DNA of 64,000 bases from Henricia sp. BOLD:AAB3569 (GCA_037783545.1 JBBELK010000571.1:620001-684000), one strand, 5' to 3'. Numbered from the stretch's first letter, positions 12,640 through 23,360 are shown. Notes: a model not told the origin generated them from the letters alone. A program made the numbers and translations.

Positions 12640-13000
12640 TTATTTATTTCTGGTATTCATACCAAGGATTCCTCAAATGTGTGCCCACTGCACTGTCACT
12701 CGCGAGCGTGAAGAAACCCGTGAAGAATTCGAAATGGCCAGTGACACCGAGGAATCCCCTTGCTTTTCACGAAAGAATGCTCTGGGATCTTTAAAGTGCG
12801 TTACCTAACCACTGGACCAACAGCTTTACATCCCTTCCAAAGGATGGAGCAAGTGTGGTTGAGTGCCTTGCTCAATGGGACAGGTACCGCAGCCGGGGGG
12901 CGGGGGGCGGGGGGAGGGGCGGGGGGAGGGGGGGGAGGGGGGGGGGGGGGGGGTTCGAACCCGCAACCCCAAGTTTTCACATATGATGGCGAGTTGGTTA
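12640..13000 (-). mobile_element. tRNA-derived SINE (family S1), poly-G expanded
   Basis: Minus-strand copy of the SINE seen in full at 45893-46258. The shared blocks are the tRNA-like B box GGGTTCGAACCC (~12953-12966), the ATCCTTtGGAAGGGATGTAAAG core, and a 3' tail ending in TACCAAGGATTCCTC plus an AT-rich repeat. A run of about 55 mostly G bases (12895-12952) replaces part of the tRNA-like arm, an unusual local expansion. Confidence 0.75.
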
Positions 13001-13147
13001 TTAATAGAGGCTACCAACTAAAGTTTCATTGAATTTACATTTCTTTACACTGATACTAAGCACAAACAGGGGGAATCCCCGCCCCCTTTTTGACGAAGTG
13101 CCTTTTTTTTTTATAAAGAGCCCTTTTAAAAAGAACAAGAAAGAAAA

Positions 13148-13370
13148 GGCGATTGGGTTGGCGTAGTGGTTCTTTCCCCTCCTTTCTCCTCTGGCGTCCC
13201 GGGTTCGAATCCGGGGCGTGTATGTGGATTGGGTTTGCAGTCCCTACTTGACCGCGTGGGTTTTCCTCACACTTTTAAAACTGCATCTCCTTCTTCGTCA
13301 TTTCAAGTTGATAATAAAGTATAGTTAATCCGATACCGTATAGATGATGGCATAAAGGGCTTTAGTTGCC
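13148..13370 (+). mobile_element. tRNA-derived SINE (family S2)
   Basis: An A-box-like TTGGCGTAGTGG is followed by the B-box GGTTCGAATCC (13203-13213), a unique body, and a tail (CATCTCCTTCTTCGTCAT ... GATGATGGCATAAAGG). The tail recurs inverted at 20078-20190. This is a RNA polymerase III-type SINE layout. Confidence 0.7.
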
Positions 13371-13586
13371 GAAGATGCCACAAATTAACAACAATAATAA
13401 AGAGACAATTGATTTACATGTATTTCTAAAATGTCTTCTTTGTGTTTTAATGACCAGTGAGTTCCGATATAAACATAATATTCGATGTATTTATTTATTT
13501 TTTCAATTGACAAAATTTCAAATTAGCACTCATTTTAGCATCCTGAGATCTCAGGGAATTTCCACTCTACAAAGCGACGTAACTGT

Positions 13587-13684
13587 ACGCAGGAGTTAGG
13601 GAGTGCGTTAAAGGGGCACTGTTGCAAGAGGATGAACGCAGGAGCTAGGGAGTGCGTTAAAGGGGCACTGTTGCAAGAGGATGT
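13587..13684 (+). repeat. Two-copy tandem repeat, 49-bp unit
   Basis: The block beginning ACGCAGGAG and ending GCAAGAGGATG is present twice in a row (13587 and 13636) with one substitution. A recent local duplication. Bases 13685-14270 hold nothing else recognised. Confidence 0.85.
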
Positions 13685-14270
13685 TTTAGATGCTGAGCAC
13701 ACTCATTTTAGCTCGTGTATTACGTCACGCGTCTTTTCATTTGTAAATTATATCACAAAATAAAGCAATCGTTTTTGATGACAACTTCAAATTTCTTCAT
13801 AGTGCCCCATTTCGTTATTTCGCCCGTCCCAACTAAAATTCTGTGCTCGTTGTTCCTGGATAAACCAGAATATAGACTGCCCGAACTAGGCGACTGAAAT
13901 TTGGTACCTTGTGGAGACATGGGTTCTATGGCGCACAAAGGGTTGTAAAGGTCCCCACAGGGTAATTCTAAAGGTCTCCACAAGGATGGCTCTGGTTAGT
14001 CTTGTGGATTTTAGGGACAATTGAGGGCTTTCTAAATTATTCTGGTCGAGCCCGCCGCTAGATTATGAATGTTGCCAATTAGGGACGAAATTTGCGCTCC
14101 GAAAACAATTTCTGCTTCGTACGGGAGGCGCCTGTCGAACATTTTTAGCAAATTCTAGCCTTGCGTCCGGGGAACAAAGCCATGTCTCCACAAGGATGGG
14201 CATGGGAGAGGGAAGGCGGCCTCGAGTTTCCGCATAGCGCGGACTGGCGGTTTCTCTCGTATGCTTTATA

Positions 14271-17200
14271 TCAATTGTTTTTGCTTCCAAATTTGTTTCG
14301 GTCCCTTTTCTTCGGTCGAACAAACATCATTCGCTGTAGATTTCCTTTGAGTTTTGCTGCAGTCATATTTCCCCGGACAGCTTCGGAAAGAATGCTTTCA
14401 ATCTGATGCTGGACGAACGGTGGCGGGTTGCTGAGGAGTGTTCGCCCCAAAAGACCTCTCGCAGCACTAATGACGTTGAATTTAGCATTGAGTCCACGGC
14501 AGGTAGAATTGACGCAGGGTACCAGACCAAGACTGCTTTCAACTGTTGGGACAAAGAAAGAATGCCTCTTGCAGATTTTGTTTAAATAAGTTAGTGTGGC
14601 GCGCATAAGTGCATTTTATTCACATCAAATATACATGATCGTTTAGAAATGTATCTAAATGCAGTTAAGAATATCTTTAAAACCATTTCGAGATATCTTT
14701 AAAAGATTTAGAGATATCTTTAAAAGATGTCTTGAAAACATCCTTATTAAAACTCCTCAAAAATAATTATTGAGGGATGTGCAGCACAGCTGAATAGGCC
14801 AATGGGGGTGTCTGTGTAAAGTGAAATGTTACAAAATACATTGGTATATTGTCAAAACGCGTATTGAGGCATTCCAATATGACAACAGCAGTGCATTTTC
14901 ACTTTACACCCACCCCCATATTCCGCTGTGCTGCACATCCCCAATTGCTTAATCATAACAAATGACACATCATCGTAAAGAAGAAAAACTTGGCTTTCCA
15001 GTGATACCAAGTTCAGGGAAAATTAGTTGGTATAACAAGAGAGAAATCGTCAGTCAAACGTGAGTTTCCGGACTTTTTTTGAGGAGTTTATAACCGGACA
15101 TCTTTTCTCGCCATCATGAAACACCTACCAATATCCGTTCTTCCCGTATCACTATCAACCTTCACATTGCATTCCTCGTGCTTCTCACATCTCAATTCCT
15201 GAGCCGACATATCATCTAAATCCACCAGCGCAATCCTGCCTTGAACAATCGTAAACTGAGAAGATTTAAAATCCCACACGGCCAAGGAGCCTATAGGCGA
15301 ATGCTCCATGTAATCCAAGAGATCCGCTATCTCAATGCTCATCTGCAAAGGTGAAGAAGTATATAGTCTTGTATACGTAAACTTAGCAGTGGCGGATCCA
15401 GCCTTATTAAAATACAGAAATACAATGGATTTCAGGGGGTCCGACCCCCTGAATTCCGTTGTATTCCTGTATTTTAATGAGGCTGGATCCGCCTCTGCTT
15501 AGGCATGCAAAGTATATGACAAAGTATGGGCAAAAAATGTGCGACATCGCAAATATTTGCAAAGGTATTTGCAAACAAAATGTACGACATCGCGAATATC
15601 TGCAAAGATATACTGCGAAAAATTTGCAAAGATATTTGCGACAATATGTACGACATCGCAAGTATTTGCAAAGATACTTGCGACAAAATTTGCGAAATCG
15701 CAAACATTTGTGATTTGCGATGTCCCTCGTATTGTAGCTGGGTATGCACTCACATCTAAACGTTGATCCCACGGTAAACGCCGTAGTATACTCGCTGCCG
15801 TCATTTCGCCAATTTCATAGACCGTAATCACTCCGTGACTGCCTATTGCAGTGTCGTTTCGAATGCACACGCCCAGACCCTGATGTAACGAAAACAAATA
15901 TAACATTTATTTTAAAAATTCACCCCGGCGGTCCCTGGTGCACATTAACCCTGGGACAAATCATCTATAGACCGTATCGAATAGCCGTCATTTCGTGGGG
16001 CACATTTTGTTACTTAAACCGTTCAACAATGGAAGCACAATATGTGCAACCATGCATGTCCTCAAGGAACAAAGAAACTGCACCACGAATAGGCGGCTAT
16101 TCGATACGGTCTATAGGCCTAGGGTGTCCGACAAAAAAGGAAACATATTAAATTGCTTATTACTCGTTTCATCACCGTGTCCTCTTTCTTATAACACCAA
16201 GAAATCAAAAATACCTTCACGGATGACTGAGCACCGTTTGTTTAAAGTAACCCCGTCAGAAATCTGGGATCAACATCGACTTCGACGCATTCGTTCTCAA
16301 TGCGCAACATCAAAAGCCAACTAAGCCCTGAAGAAGGTGCATCGCACCGAAAGCTTGGCTTCATTTTTTACTCGGGGAGCACTGTTTATATTTTGTATTT
16401 CAACTTTCCTGTCCGAAATATAGATTTGTACCAGATTATGAATAAGTTCATCGGCTAGAAACGGATAAAACAGCATAAAAAGACAAATAATCACTTTAAA
16501 AATCCTTTATCCAAACATAAACTTCCAATTTAAAAATACTCACAACTCATTCAGCTTCTCAGGACAACAACCAAAATACTCATTGAAGTCTTCCAATTAG
16601 AGCACTACGTAAAGTATTTTTAACGTCCTTGTTGGTCTTTTTGTTTATCGTCGAACTATATAAATCTGATACAGAGCCGTTTCTGATAGGGTCTCTTTGA
16701 ACCATCGGTGCTCATTCATCCATGAAGGAATTCTGGATTTCTTGGTGTCATAATGAAGAGGACACGGTAATAAAAATGATGGTAGATGCTGTTTTTCTAA
16801 ATTAAAAAAATCCTCAGTAATTACCGATTAATTCTCAATTTAATGTTGGCTTCCTTCTCTTTTTCTAGGACACCCTGTAGGCTTTTATTACACCGTTAAA
16901 GGAGACTCGACCTTAACAATGTTTGGATGGTTTAGCTGCATGGTCAGTGACATTTCTTTCAAGAGCTTGTAATGAGCATAAACATAACACTCGGACTTCC
17001 TCTGGTGTTTATTTCTCCTCCAGCACGCTTTGATGTCTTCCGATTTGTCAGTCACCATCTTCAAGGCGACAGAGCGCCCTCTATAGACGCCGCGATACAC
17101 ATCCTTGGTCACGCCCCTGCCGAGTCGCTCTTTCAAGTCTATTGTATCAATATCTTGGCAGGAAAGCAGTTTATTTTGAAGATTTCCTCTTCTCTCCTCG

Positions 17201-17430
17201 ACTAAGTCTAATTTCAACTGTCTAAGAAGTTTTTCTCGCCAACTTGGCCGGAGGTCCAATTGTACTAGCGGGAAGACGGGAACTTGGAACGCCGTTGGCA
17301 CATACGGTTCATATTGGGCTGATATGGTGCTTAGTTCGTAAATGATGAACACCAATGGGAGAAGTGTTAAAGCAAGCAAAATCCAGAAGATGTTGCATCG
17401 TCGGGTGTCAAATTTTAGTGGCGGGAACAT
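14271..17430 (-). CDS. PKDCC: PKDCC/VLK-like extracellular tyrosine-protein kinase, 4 exons
   Basis: Coding exons (minus): 17430-16912, 15879-15754, 15342-15129 and 14542-14271. All introns are GT-AG and phases agree, giving 376 residues. The family phosphorylates secreted proteins on tyrosine in the Golgi/extracellular space. Residues 13-31 form a type II signal anchor (FWILLALTLLPLVFII). A glycine loop LGRGVTKDV is at 103-111, VALK lysine at 124, the alpha-C glutamate in KLLKEM at 159, the catalytic-loop-like WDFKSSQF at 238-245, and the DFG equivalent DLDD at 256-259. The spacing from WDQR to HSPIGSL equals that of vertebrate PKDCC. The protein stops after a basic tail (RPKKRDRNKFGSKNN) and lacks the ~110-residue C-terminal extension of human PKDCC (493 residues, from memory). 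I chose the ATG at 17430 because the upstream in-frame ATG at 17520 would put 30 residues before the anchor. Introns 1-3 each hold MITEs. Confidence 0.85.
14750..15089. mobile_element. MITE with AAACTCCTCAAAAA termini (PKDCC intron 3)
   Basis: AAACTCCTCAAAAA at 14750 is mirrored by TTTTTTGAGGAGTTT ending at 15089. Inside, a second inverted pair (GATGTGCAGCACAGC / GCTGTGCTGCACATC) brackets 14767-14942. The right half (from CCCCCATATTC to GTGAGTTTCCG) recurs at 31425-31600 in a NUP155 intron. Confidence 0.7.
15385..15500. mobile_element. Short palindromic MITE (PKDCC intron 2)
   Basis: A near-perfect 116-bp hairpin. GGCGGATCCAGCC...TTAAAATACAG on the left pairs with CTGTATTTTAA...GGCTGGATCCGCC on the right, with GGGGGTCCGACCCCC in the centre. 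Elements with related arms lie at 52040-52250 and 53632-53808. Confidence 0.8.
15540..15725 (+). repeat. Degenerate minisatellite (PKDCC intron 2)
   Basis: TrCGACATCGCrAATATyTGCAAAGATAy-type units of ~43-44 bp, some partial, begin at about 15540, 15584, 15649 and 15692. Open frames on both strands across it (TCGCAAATATTTGC-rich) arise from the repeat and are not genes. It ends ~30 bp from the exon 2 donor. Confidence 0.75.
15966..16115. mobile_element. MITE family D, TATAGACCG termini (PKDCC intron 1)
   Basis: A 150-bp element with ~25-bp TIRs (TATAGACCGTATCGAATAGC... mirrored at 16091-16115) and a TA-type end. A second full copy is at 46845-46985 and fragments are at 20211-20256 and 43262-43311. 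Confidence 0.85.
16322..16375 (+). repeat. Possible Penelope-like/retroelement terminal remnant
   Basis: CCCTGAAGAAGG, a 5-bp hairpin (GGTGC-ATC-GCACC) and CCGAAAGCTTGG occur in order. Such CTGAnGA...hairpin...GAAA signatures mark the ends of some Penelope-like and LINE elements and resemble a hammerhead core. No stem I partner is visible here, so activity is not claimed. Confidence 0.3.
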
Positions 17431-17567
17431 TGCTAAATGATATGAAAGAACAGATGCAAAATCACACAACTTAACATAAAAATCGAATTTATATTCGGTT
17501 AAAAAAGTAACGCAATTCATACTCTGATCAAAAGATCGAGGAAGCTGACAGATAGCTTGATAGCTTT

Positions 17568-17711
17568 AAGCGGGCCTCCCACTGTGCGATATTTGCCACG
17601 AATTTCCTACGAATTGGTACGATTATCGGAGACTGCCTATAGACTCTACACACAATCGTACCTAATCGTACCTATAATTCGTGGCCAAAATCGCAGTGGG
17701 AGGCCCGCTTA
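17568..17711. mobile_element. 144-bp MITE with AAGCGGGCCTCCCACTG termini
   Basis: AAGCGGGCCTCCCACTGTGC at 17568 is mirrored at 17692-17711. A second inverted block (CACGAATTyCTACG / ...TTCGTGG) lies inside. It sits ~140 bp upstream of the PKDCC start, in its likely promoter region. Confidence 0.8.
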
Positions 17712-19112
17712 AGACAAAAATTTCATGCATGAAACATGTTTCTGAAATGGTTCAGAAAACGGGGCCCTATGGTCGACCACACCCTATGAGACTACACGTG
17801 TGTTCACAATATGCACTATGCTTAGGCGCTAGGCTGCTGAACACACAATAATTAATTGCCAGCAATGTTAATGAGGTTAATTTGAAATGAAGGAAGGAAT
17901 AATTAACTCCGAACATTACCTGAATTTTCGTAATCATTTTGTGCGTTTGCCAAACGAACCACGTCGTGACTGCATGTATAAGCCCAAGTTATGCCTTTGG
18001 TATACGCATTTTTCCTATACCACCCGTGTACACACTCGACTCTTGCAACGGCAATACGTTGTTTGCAGTGCAAAGGTCGATAAATGCCACATTTACAAGT
18101 ATTTCAGTAGAGATTTTGCAAAACCGTTTTGTTGTACTGCAAATAAATGTATGCATTAAAATCGGACAGAAATTTTGCTACGCATATAAAAGACAAAATT
18201 TCTTTGCTGTTGATCCGTAAGGAAAATATTACACAAAATGTTCCATAAATGGGGTCATTAGCCTTCTTCAATGAATACTCCTCATTATCGAGTTAAAGGT
18301 TCCTTATATCATTTGCAATTGAAAAAAAAAATTTACGGACTGCAGGAACAAATGCATTACATAACTAGACCGATTTTTCCCATGCAGCTAATTTTGCTCG
18401 TGAGAAATGAAGAAAAGAGATTTGCCTTGCGATCTAAATATACATCAGCAGTACGACGATCGACCTGCGGATAAAAGCGCACCACCGTTCAATTTGCAAA
18501 TGTCATTACTTTCTCATAAATTACAGAACGCTTCACAAAACAATAAGTTGTTGGTTCAAAGTGTCTAAATCCAGCACCTTTATCGACAAAGTATTTCGAT
18601 ACTACCTTAGCAACGGAATTTACAAAACAAACACTCGAGACCGCCAGGCGTGGTATCGAGTACATATGGACCGTTTAAGAGCCTTTTGCGACAGCTTGGG
18701 TTTCGCACATATGGGTGTTCGTTCACGATTGGCACATATCAACTAGCAAATAAGTTATGCGGACACGAAATTTCAAATTTTCTGAAAGTTAAAACACGTT
18801 TCCATGTGGGGTTATACGCGAGCTGTATACATGTAATTATCGATGTGGTTTTAATACCTTATGTATTAACTTAAAGGTACGCGTATTTTAATGAGGCCTG
18901 CGGAAACTGATATCTAAATGGAATACTTTGTTGATATGCAACTCGACCAAGCGGTAAACTCGCTTTGCCGGATGTAAACCAACTGAAATGGGATCGCTGC
19001 AAACATTAACTAGCCACGCCAGACTTTGATCAGTTTTATTCAACTCTCTCTCCGGGAAACTGTCAGTCTAGCTTCAGATTATTCCAGCTGGAGGTTCAGG
19101 GTTTGTCCAGGT
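17712..19112. other. Intergenic between PKDCC-like and Tctex1 genes
   Basis: This is the shared upstream region of two divergently transcribed genes. Only short ORFs are present. An in-frame upstream ATG for the Tctex1 ORF exists at 19026 but is treated as 5' UTR. No TATA box was recognised. Confidence 0.45.
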
Positions 19113-19949
19113 ATGGCTTCAAACAACACACCTAAAGCGAACGTGACGGGACAGAAAGATTCTAAAAGTGTCGTCCGAAAACCACCGTCTGAACTGAATA
19201 GAAAAACATCCAGTTCTGCTTTGAAAACTTCAAATATTGAAGGAAAAACGTCGACTGTGGCTGCGCCGGCGAGAAAGGTTTCCGTTGCGTCTAGCGGTTC
19301 TAGCGGACGAAAGGTCTCAACCACCAAAACTCGCACGTCTAGTGTTTTGACCAGGAAAGTATCAAACACTTCAGATCGACTCAGTAATTCAAGTCAGGCG
19401 TCTAGTTTTCATCAAAGACCAACAGCTTCAACTTCAGTGGTTGGTTTCAGACAGCTTTTAGTCACCAAACGCCTCGCTCGTAACCTCAAATTGAGGACAA
19501 CGCAACGCCTTGCCGAACGGCGCGGCCGAAGCTTCGTGACCTTTAGCGACCGGCCCGGACGGAGACGCGCGTCCCCCCATCACGATGTGCTCATCGAACC
19601 GTCCTACCAAATCGCACCTCCGCACACGTTTGGTGAATTTCGCGGCGCCATAAGCAACATCATGGAGGAAATTATCCCAGCAAGACTTGACAAGATGTCA
19701 TACAATGCCTTGGTCTGTAGCAGACAAGCTAAAGCACTATCGGGCGATATACAGGAGCGAGTCAAGGACCTATGTATCGAACGGTATAAACTGATCACAG
19801 TGGTACATATTGGTGAAATTCAACAGCAGGCGGTGCGTGTATGCAGTCGTGGTATCTGGGACGTGGAGGTGGATTCGTTCGTCGCATACCAATACCAGAA
19901 CGCATCACTCTATTGCGTGGCAACTGTTTTTGGTATTTATCACGAGTAA
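19113..19949 (+). CDS. Tctex1-domain dynein light chain with long basic Ser/Thr-rich N-terminus
   Basis: A single open frame of 278 residues. Residues ~163-278 are a Tctex1 domain: a two-helix part (GAISNIMEEIIPARLDKMSY), then the strand blocks RYKLITVVHIGEIQQQAVRV, SRGIWDVEVDSFVAYQYQN and the terminal SLYCVATVFGIYHE. Tctex1-like chains bind dynein intermediate chain or axonemal partners. The closest group by eye is the TCTEX1D/DYNLT5-like branch. Residues 1-160 are low-complexity, with about 25% Ser/Thr and repeated RKVS motifs at 54, 66 and 81 that look like basophilic kinase or microtubule-binding sites (inference). I chose the ATG at 19113 because its +4 is G and the extra 29 residues from 19026 look non-coding. 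The gene has no intron, like the paralogue at 57689. Its paralogue is only 152 residues long. Confidence 0.85.
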   Translation: MASNNTPKANVTGQKDSKSVVRKPPSELNRKTSSSALKTSNIEGKTSTVAAPARKVSVASSGSSGRKVSTTKTRTSSVLTRKVSNTSDRLSNSSQASSFHQRPTASTSVVGFRQLLVTKRLARNLKLRTTQRLAERRGRSFVTFSDRPGRRRASPHHDVLIEPSYQIAPPHTFGEFRGAISNIMEEIIPARLDKMSYNALVCSRQAKALSGDIQERVKDLCIERYKLITVVHIGEIQQQAVRVCSRGIWDVEVDSFVAYQYQNASLYCVATVFGIYHE

Positions 19950-20077
19950 ACGAGAAAACATAAACGGAACCATTAGCTTATAAAGCGATCTCCAAACAAA
20001 CAGAAAAACGAATAAGGCGCATCTCCTTTCACTTTAAGCACGACGCAGTATTTTGCAGTTAATTTTATGGCATCTTC

Positions 20078-20256
20078 GGCAACTAAGGCCCTTTATGCCA
20101 TCAACTATCCGGTATTAGCTTTAACTTCAGTTTATTATCAACTAAAGATGACGAAGAAGGAGATGCAGTTTTAAAAGTTGGAGGGGAAACCCCTCAACTT
20201 AACCGTTTACAAAAAACTGCCCTACAAGATGGCAGCTATTTGATACGGTCTATTGC
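20078..20256 (-). repeat. SINE S2 tail plus MITE D fragment
   Basis: Bases 20078-20190 are an inverted copy of the S2 SINE tail (CCTTTATGCCATC...GACGAAGAAGGAGATGCAG). Bases 20211-20256 match one end of MITE D (GATGGCAGCTATTTGATACG). Both are fragments. Bases 20257-21074 hold nothing else recognised. Confidence 0.65.
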
Positions 20257-21074
20257 AGTATTTCAAAGGGGGTGAATTAAATGGTAGCTGGGAAAGCGTA
20301 TTCATATTGCGTACGTCATACACTTCCCAATTCTAAGCGAATCTAGTTACGACGAAAGGTGTAAATATTCTTAGGTTTAACAAATGGGTTGCTATCCGCC
20401 ATTACTGTGTCCATACTATATGCCACACCAAAACGGAAATAATTGAACACATCAATTCATTTCTGAAAAACAAGTCTCAACATTTTTAGAAGCTTGCCAA
20501 CAAGAGCAGGGTATGCCGGTATCAAACAGTCTCAACATTTAAAAGTCATGCGAACCTCGTTTCTCTTTTCTAGCGTAACATTTGTTTTTATTTCTCTCTT
20601 TGGCGTGCCATAGTATGGACACAGTAATAGCGGATAGCAATCGGTTGTCAAGCCAAGTGAAACCCAAGAATAGCCGAACAATGTAACAACATAACAAGGC
20701 GTTTGGAAATTGCCTCGTTATAGGACAGTCTCATGTAGGAATAAGGCGATCTGGCACAGTAGGCCGGCCACGCAGGCAGTTTTGGATGGACCGTATTCAG
20801 AGTCCGTCTAGGATTTTGAATTTCTTAAATCGAACACATGTACCCACTCCAAGACTTCGAATTTTACGTTATTTTTCCTTTTATTATTAACAGATGTTTT
20901 GAAATTATTTAAATAAAAGAAATAAAACAATGAGAAATTACTTTTAAGTTATTCTAATAGGGTCACACTTCGTTATCTAGTCGAGTCTATTAAGACTATA
21001 CGTTTATATATACACAACTTTGACCATCATCTTGGTCGGCCATAATTTGTGTTTATTTGATTTCAGGTACTGGA

Positions 21075-23360
21075 CTAGGAATTATTGTTGTACATTTCCA
21101 AGTAGATTTGGTAATTCGCACCGGTTCCTTTCCATTTCCATATTTGGAGGGTCCTGTGAAAAGAATAAAAGTGTTAGAAAAGAAAATATCCTCAAGTTTC
21201 AAAACTGCAAGTATTGACTTTATGATCCCAGCCCATTTTTCCCTTAATTGGGAGGAGTTGTCCCTTAGTATTAAAGTGCGATAGTCGTTTACGCTAGCCT
21301 CGTTTGGTGGAAGAACGGCGACAATCGATTTAATACTTTGAAGATGAAGTTCAAGATAAAAATCATTAGTGTGTTGGCGACATTTACATAAGCTTAGTCG
21401 GAAGCCCAGACTCCAAGTACACTTAATGTTACGTTCGTTTCAACAATAGACCCCGTCCATGCGTTAGAACGGTTCAACCGTGTCCCCTGAATCAGTTCTA
21501 TACATAATGCAAACTGGCCAGACTACTTATGCATTCCAAGCCTCGTCTTCAGATCGAGGCTTGGAACGTATTGGTCTGGCACCTGTCTTTTCAGCAGTTT
21601 GCATTATATAGAACTGATTCAGGGGACACGATTGAACCATTTTAACGCGTGGACAAGGTCTATTGCTTCGACAACTGTTGCGACTCCTGGACTTACTTTC
21701 CATCGAACATTACATTTCCATTACTGCCAGTAATTTTCGAAGTCTTGCGAACGATCACCAGTTTGCCGGTATCCAAACAAGCCACTTGGTCGAGAGTCAC
21801 TTTGATGGAGTGGACGGCGTTGATCCACACCAAAGTCGCTTTCAAGGCTATAACAAAACAATAAAAGTAACCGTTGACAAATTGTACATTAGCCCGTTCT
21901 GCGCACTTCCGCGTTGAAACCGAGGCTCTTCGTTTCAAGTCGGCAGTACGCATGCGCTATCCAGCTACAGTAGTGTACAGTGACCGAGTGTTTACTCGTG
22001 CTGTTCTGTGTGGCACGTGCGTACATTGGTTCACTTCAGAGTTGATAACTAAAGCCCGTTGCACACCTTTGCGATTTACCGGATAGTCGGATCACATACC
22101 GGAAAGGTGTGCGCTGAAACAATTCGGGCCGGTCTGACCGTACGCTATAGACCGGAGCAAATCAAACTTGTTTGATTTTTCCGGATCCGATGGTCCGGTG
22201 TCCGATGGGCCGGTAAATCGCAAAGGTGTGCGGCGGGCTTAAAGAGGCTCTCCGAGTTAAGCTACACAAGTGCGCGGATCGGTCCCAAATTGGCTCATTT
22301 GTTTAGGTTTACCTGGCGATTGTATTTTGGCAAACGATCCGTTCCACATCGAGCAAAACGTTCGTGCCAACGTTAACAAACGTTCGCGTGCTTGGAATGC
22401 AGCCCTTGTCACAGGAATATGTGAAAACGGCCAAAGAGACTTAATTATATACCAATATATCCCCAACTTATTGAGAGTAGTGTATAACCGAGCACAAACC
22501 ACGAGTGAAACTTACTGGCACTTCCCGTGAATGTGGCGTGTCCTTCGGGCATCATAATTACATCTGGATGATACAAACTGGCCGCTGTGGCGATGTCATG
22601 GTTTCTAACCGCCTGCTCGTGTTGGTGGCTCAAACCCTTTACGATGCGTGTAGCTTCACCGCCTAAATAAAGTGTACAACTTTCATTAGCAAAATGTCTA
22701 CACGATACTATACCAAGTGACAAAAATGGACCTTCACCCGGCCACAAATAAGAAAATTATGCCAAAGAAACTAAGAAAATTTTTCCTTTACGAACATCAC
22801 AAAGAATGGCAATTGCAGCGATGCCTCGAAGTATGAGCGCTGCCATTTTTTTCCGAATACTGGACAACGAATGACGTCTTTGCGTACAAGTCCTTCGGGC
22901 ATTGCTATGGCAATACATGAAAAGGTAATGTACAAAAAACCTTCATTCTTTGCCCAGTATTCGGAAATAAAATGGCGGCGCCCATACCGCTTCTTTATAT
23001 GAAGTTCGTATCTGCTTTTCAGCGAGTAATTTCTTTTTCTTTACAGGTGTACTAGCTTGCCGAGCACAAGGTCTTTTTTGAGGCAGAGGCTCGTCAATGC
23101 GCGCGAGGCAAAATTCGTGCCACGAAATACGCAGCTCCATAGCAAAGGCGGAGTTGCGTATTTCGTGTAAGAATTTGGCCTCACACGCGAATTCACGAGC
23201 CTCTGCCTTTAGCCCAAGTAAAAATGTTGCCTTTAATTATACAAAAAGTAAAACAAAAATACGAACATGACGGAACGCCGCGGCGGCTTTCTGGAGATAT
23301 CCAAGCAAATGCATTGGCGACGAGCAGGAGAGTTATAACGCAAACACCGAAGGTAGACAT
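21075..23360 (-). CDS. Small secreted SnoaL/DUF4440-fold (NTF2-like) protein, 4 exons
   Basis: Exons (minus): 23360-23267, 22662-22516, 21847-21697 and 21153-21075, with summed phases giving 156 residues and a TAG stop. Residues 1-19 are a signal peptide (MSTFGVCVITLLLVANAFA). The rest fits a SnoaL-like cone: helix HQHEQAVRNHDIATAASLYH (43-62), strand DVIMMPEGHATFTG, then KLVIVRKTSKITGSNGNVMF, and a last-exon strand LQIWKWKGTGANYQIYLEMY resembling the VEVWKk-DGqWkih-dmwN ending of DUF4440 proteins. Members act as small-molecule isomerases/hydrolases or binding scaffolds; no substrate can be assigned. The exon 1 donor (GTTCGT) is weak and is the least certain junction; the other junctions are standard GT-AG. 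Four inverted-repeat elements lie in or against its introns. A TATA box lies 90-100 bp upstream of the ATG. Confidence 0.75.
21444..21665. mobile_element. 222-bp palindromic MITE (SnoaL-gene intron 3)
   Basis: CAATAGACCCCGTCCATGCG on the left pairs with CGCGTGGACAAGGTCTATTG on the right, and matching continues inward (TGTCCCCTGAATCAGTTCTA). The centre is GCCTCGTCTTCAGATCGAGGC. Its edge lies 31 bp from the exon 3 donor. Confidence 0.85.
22052..22241. mobile_element. 190-bp MITE with AAGCCCGTTGCACACC termini (SnoaL-gene intron 2)
   Basis: AAGCCCGTTGCACACCTTTG at 22052 is mirrored by CAAAGGTGTGCGGCGGGCTT ending 22241, with inner CCGGTAAATCGC arms. No coding capacity. Confidence 0.85.
22838..22985. 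repeat. Hairpin repeat (SnoaL-gene intron 1)
   Basis: Left arm GCGCTGCCATTTTTTTCCGA and right arm TCGGAAATAAAATGGCGGCG pair imperfectly around a ~100-bp loop. Confidence 0.65.
23079..23210. mobile_element. MITE family C copy 1 (GGCTCGTCA.. termini)
   Basis: Inverted arms: AGGCAGAGGCTCGTCAATGC and ATTCACGAGCCTCTGCCTTT, with ACGAAATACGCAGCTCCAT inside. Two other copies lie at 24884-25033 and 40793-40933. In SnoaL-gene intron 1. Confidence 0.85.

Noticed and set aside
12760..13032. Gly-rich ORF
   Set aside because: Produced by the poly-G run inside a minus-strand SINE.
15540..15725. Possible CRISPR-like or regular-spacer array
   Set aside because: Units are contiguous, degenerate and in an animal intron, with no spacers between repeats.
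15407..15772. Long ORFs on both strands over the minisatellite
   Set aside because: Repeat-derived; only the part at 15754-15772 and beyond is real PKDCC exon 2.
19026..19112. Upstream in-frame ATG of the first Tctex1 gene as true start
   Set aside because: The 29 added residues have no basic/Ser bias like the rest of the N-terminus, and the ATG at 19113 has better context. It remains possible.
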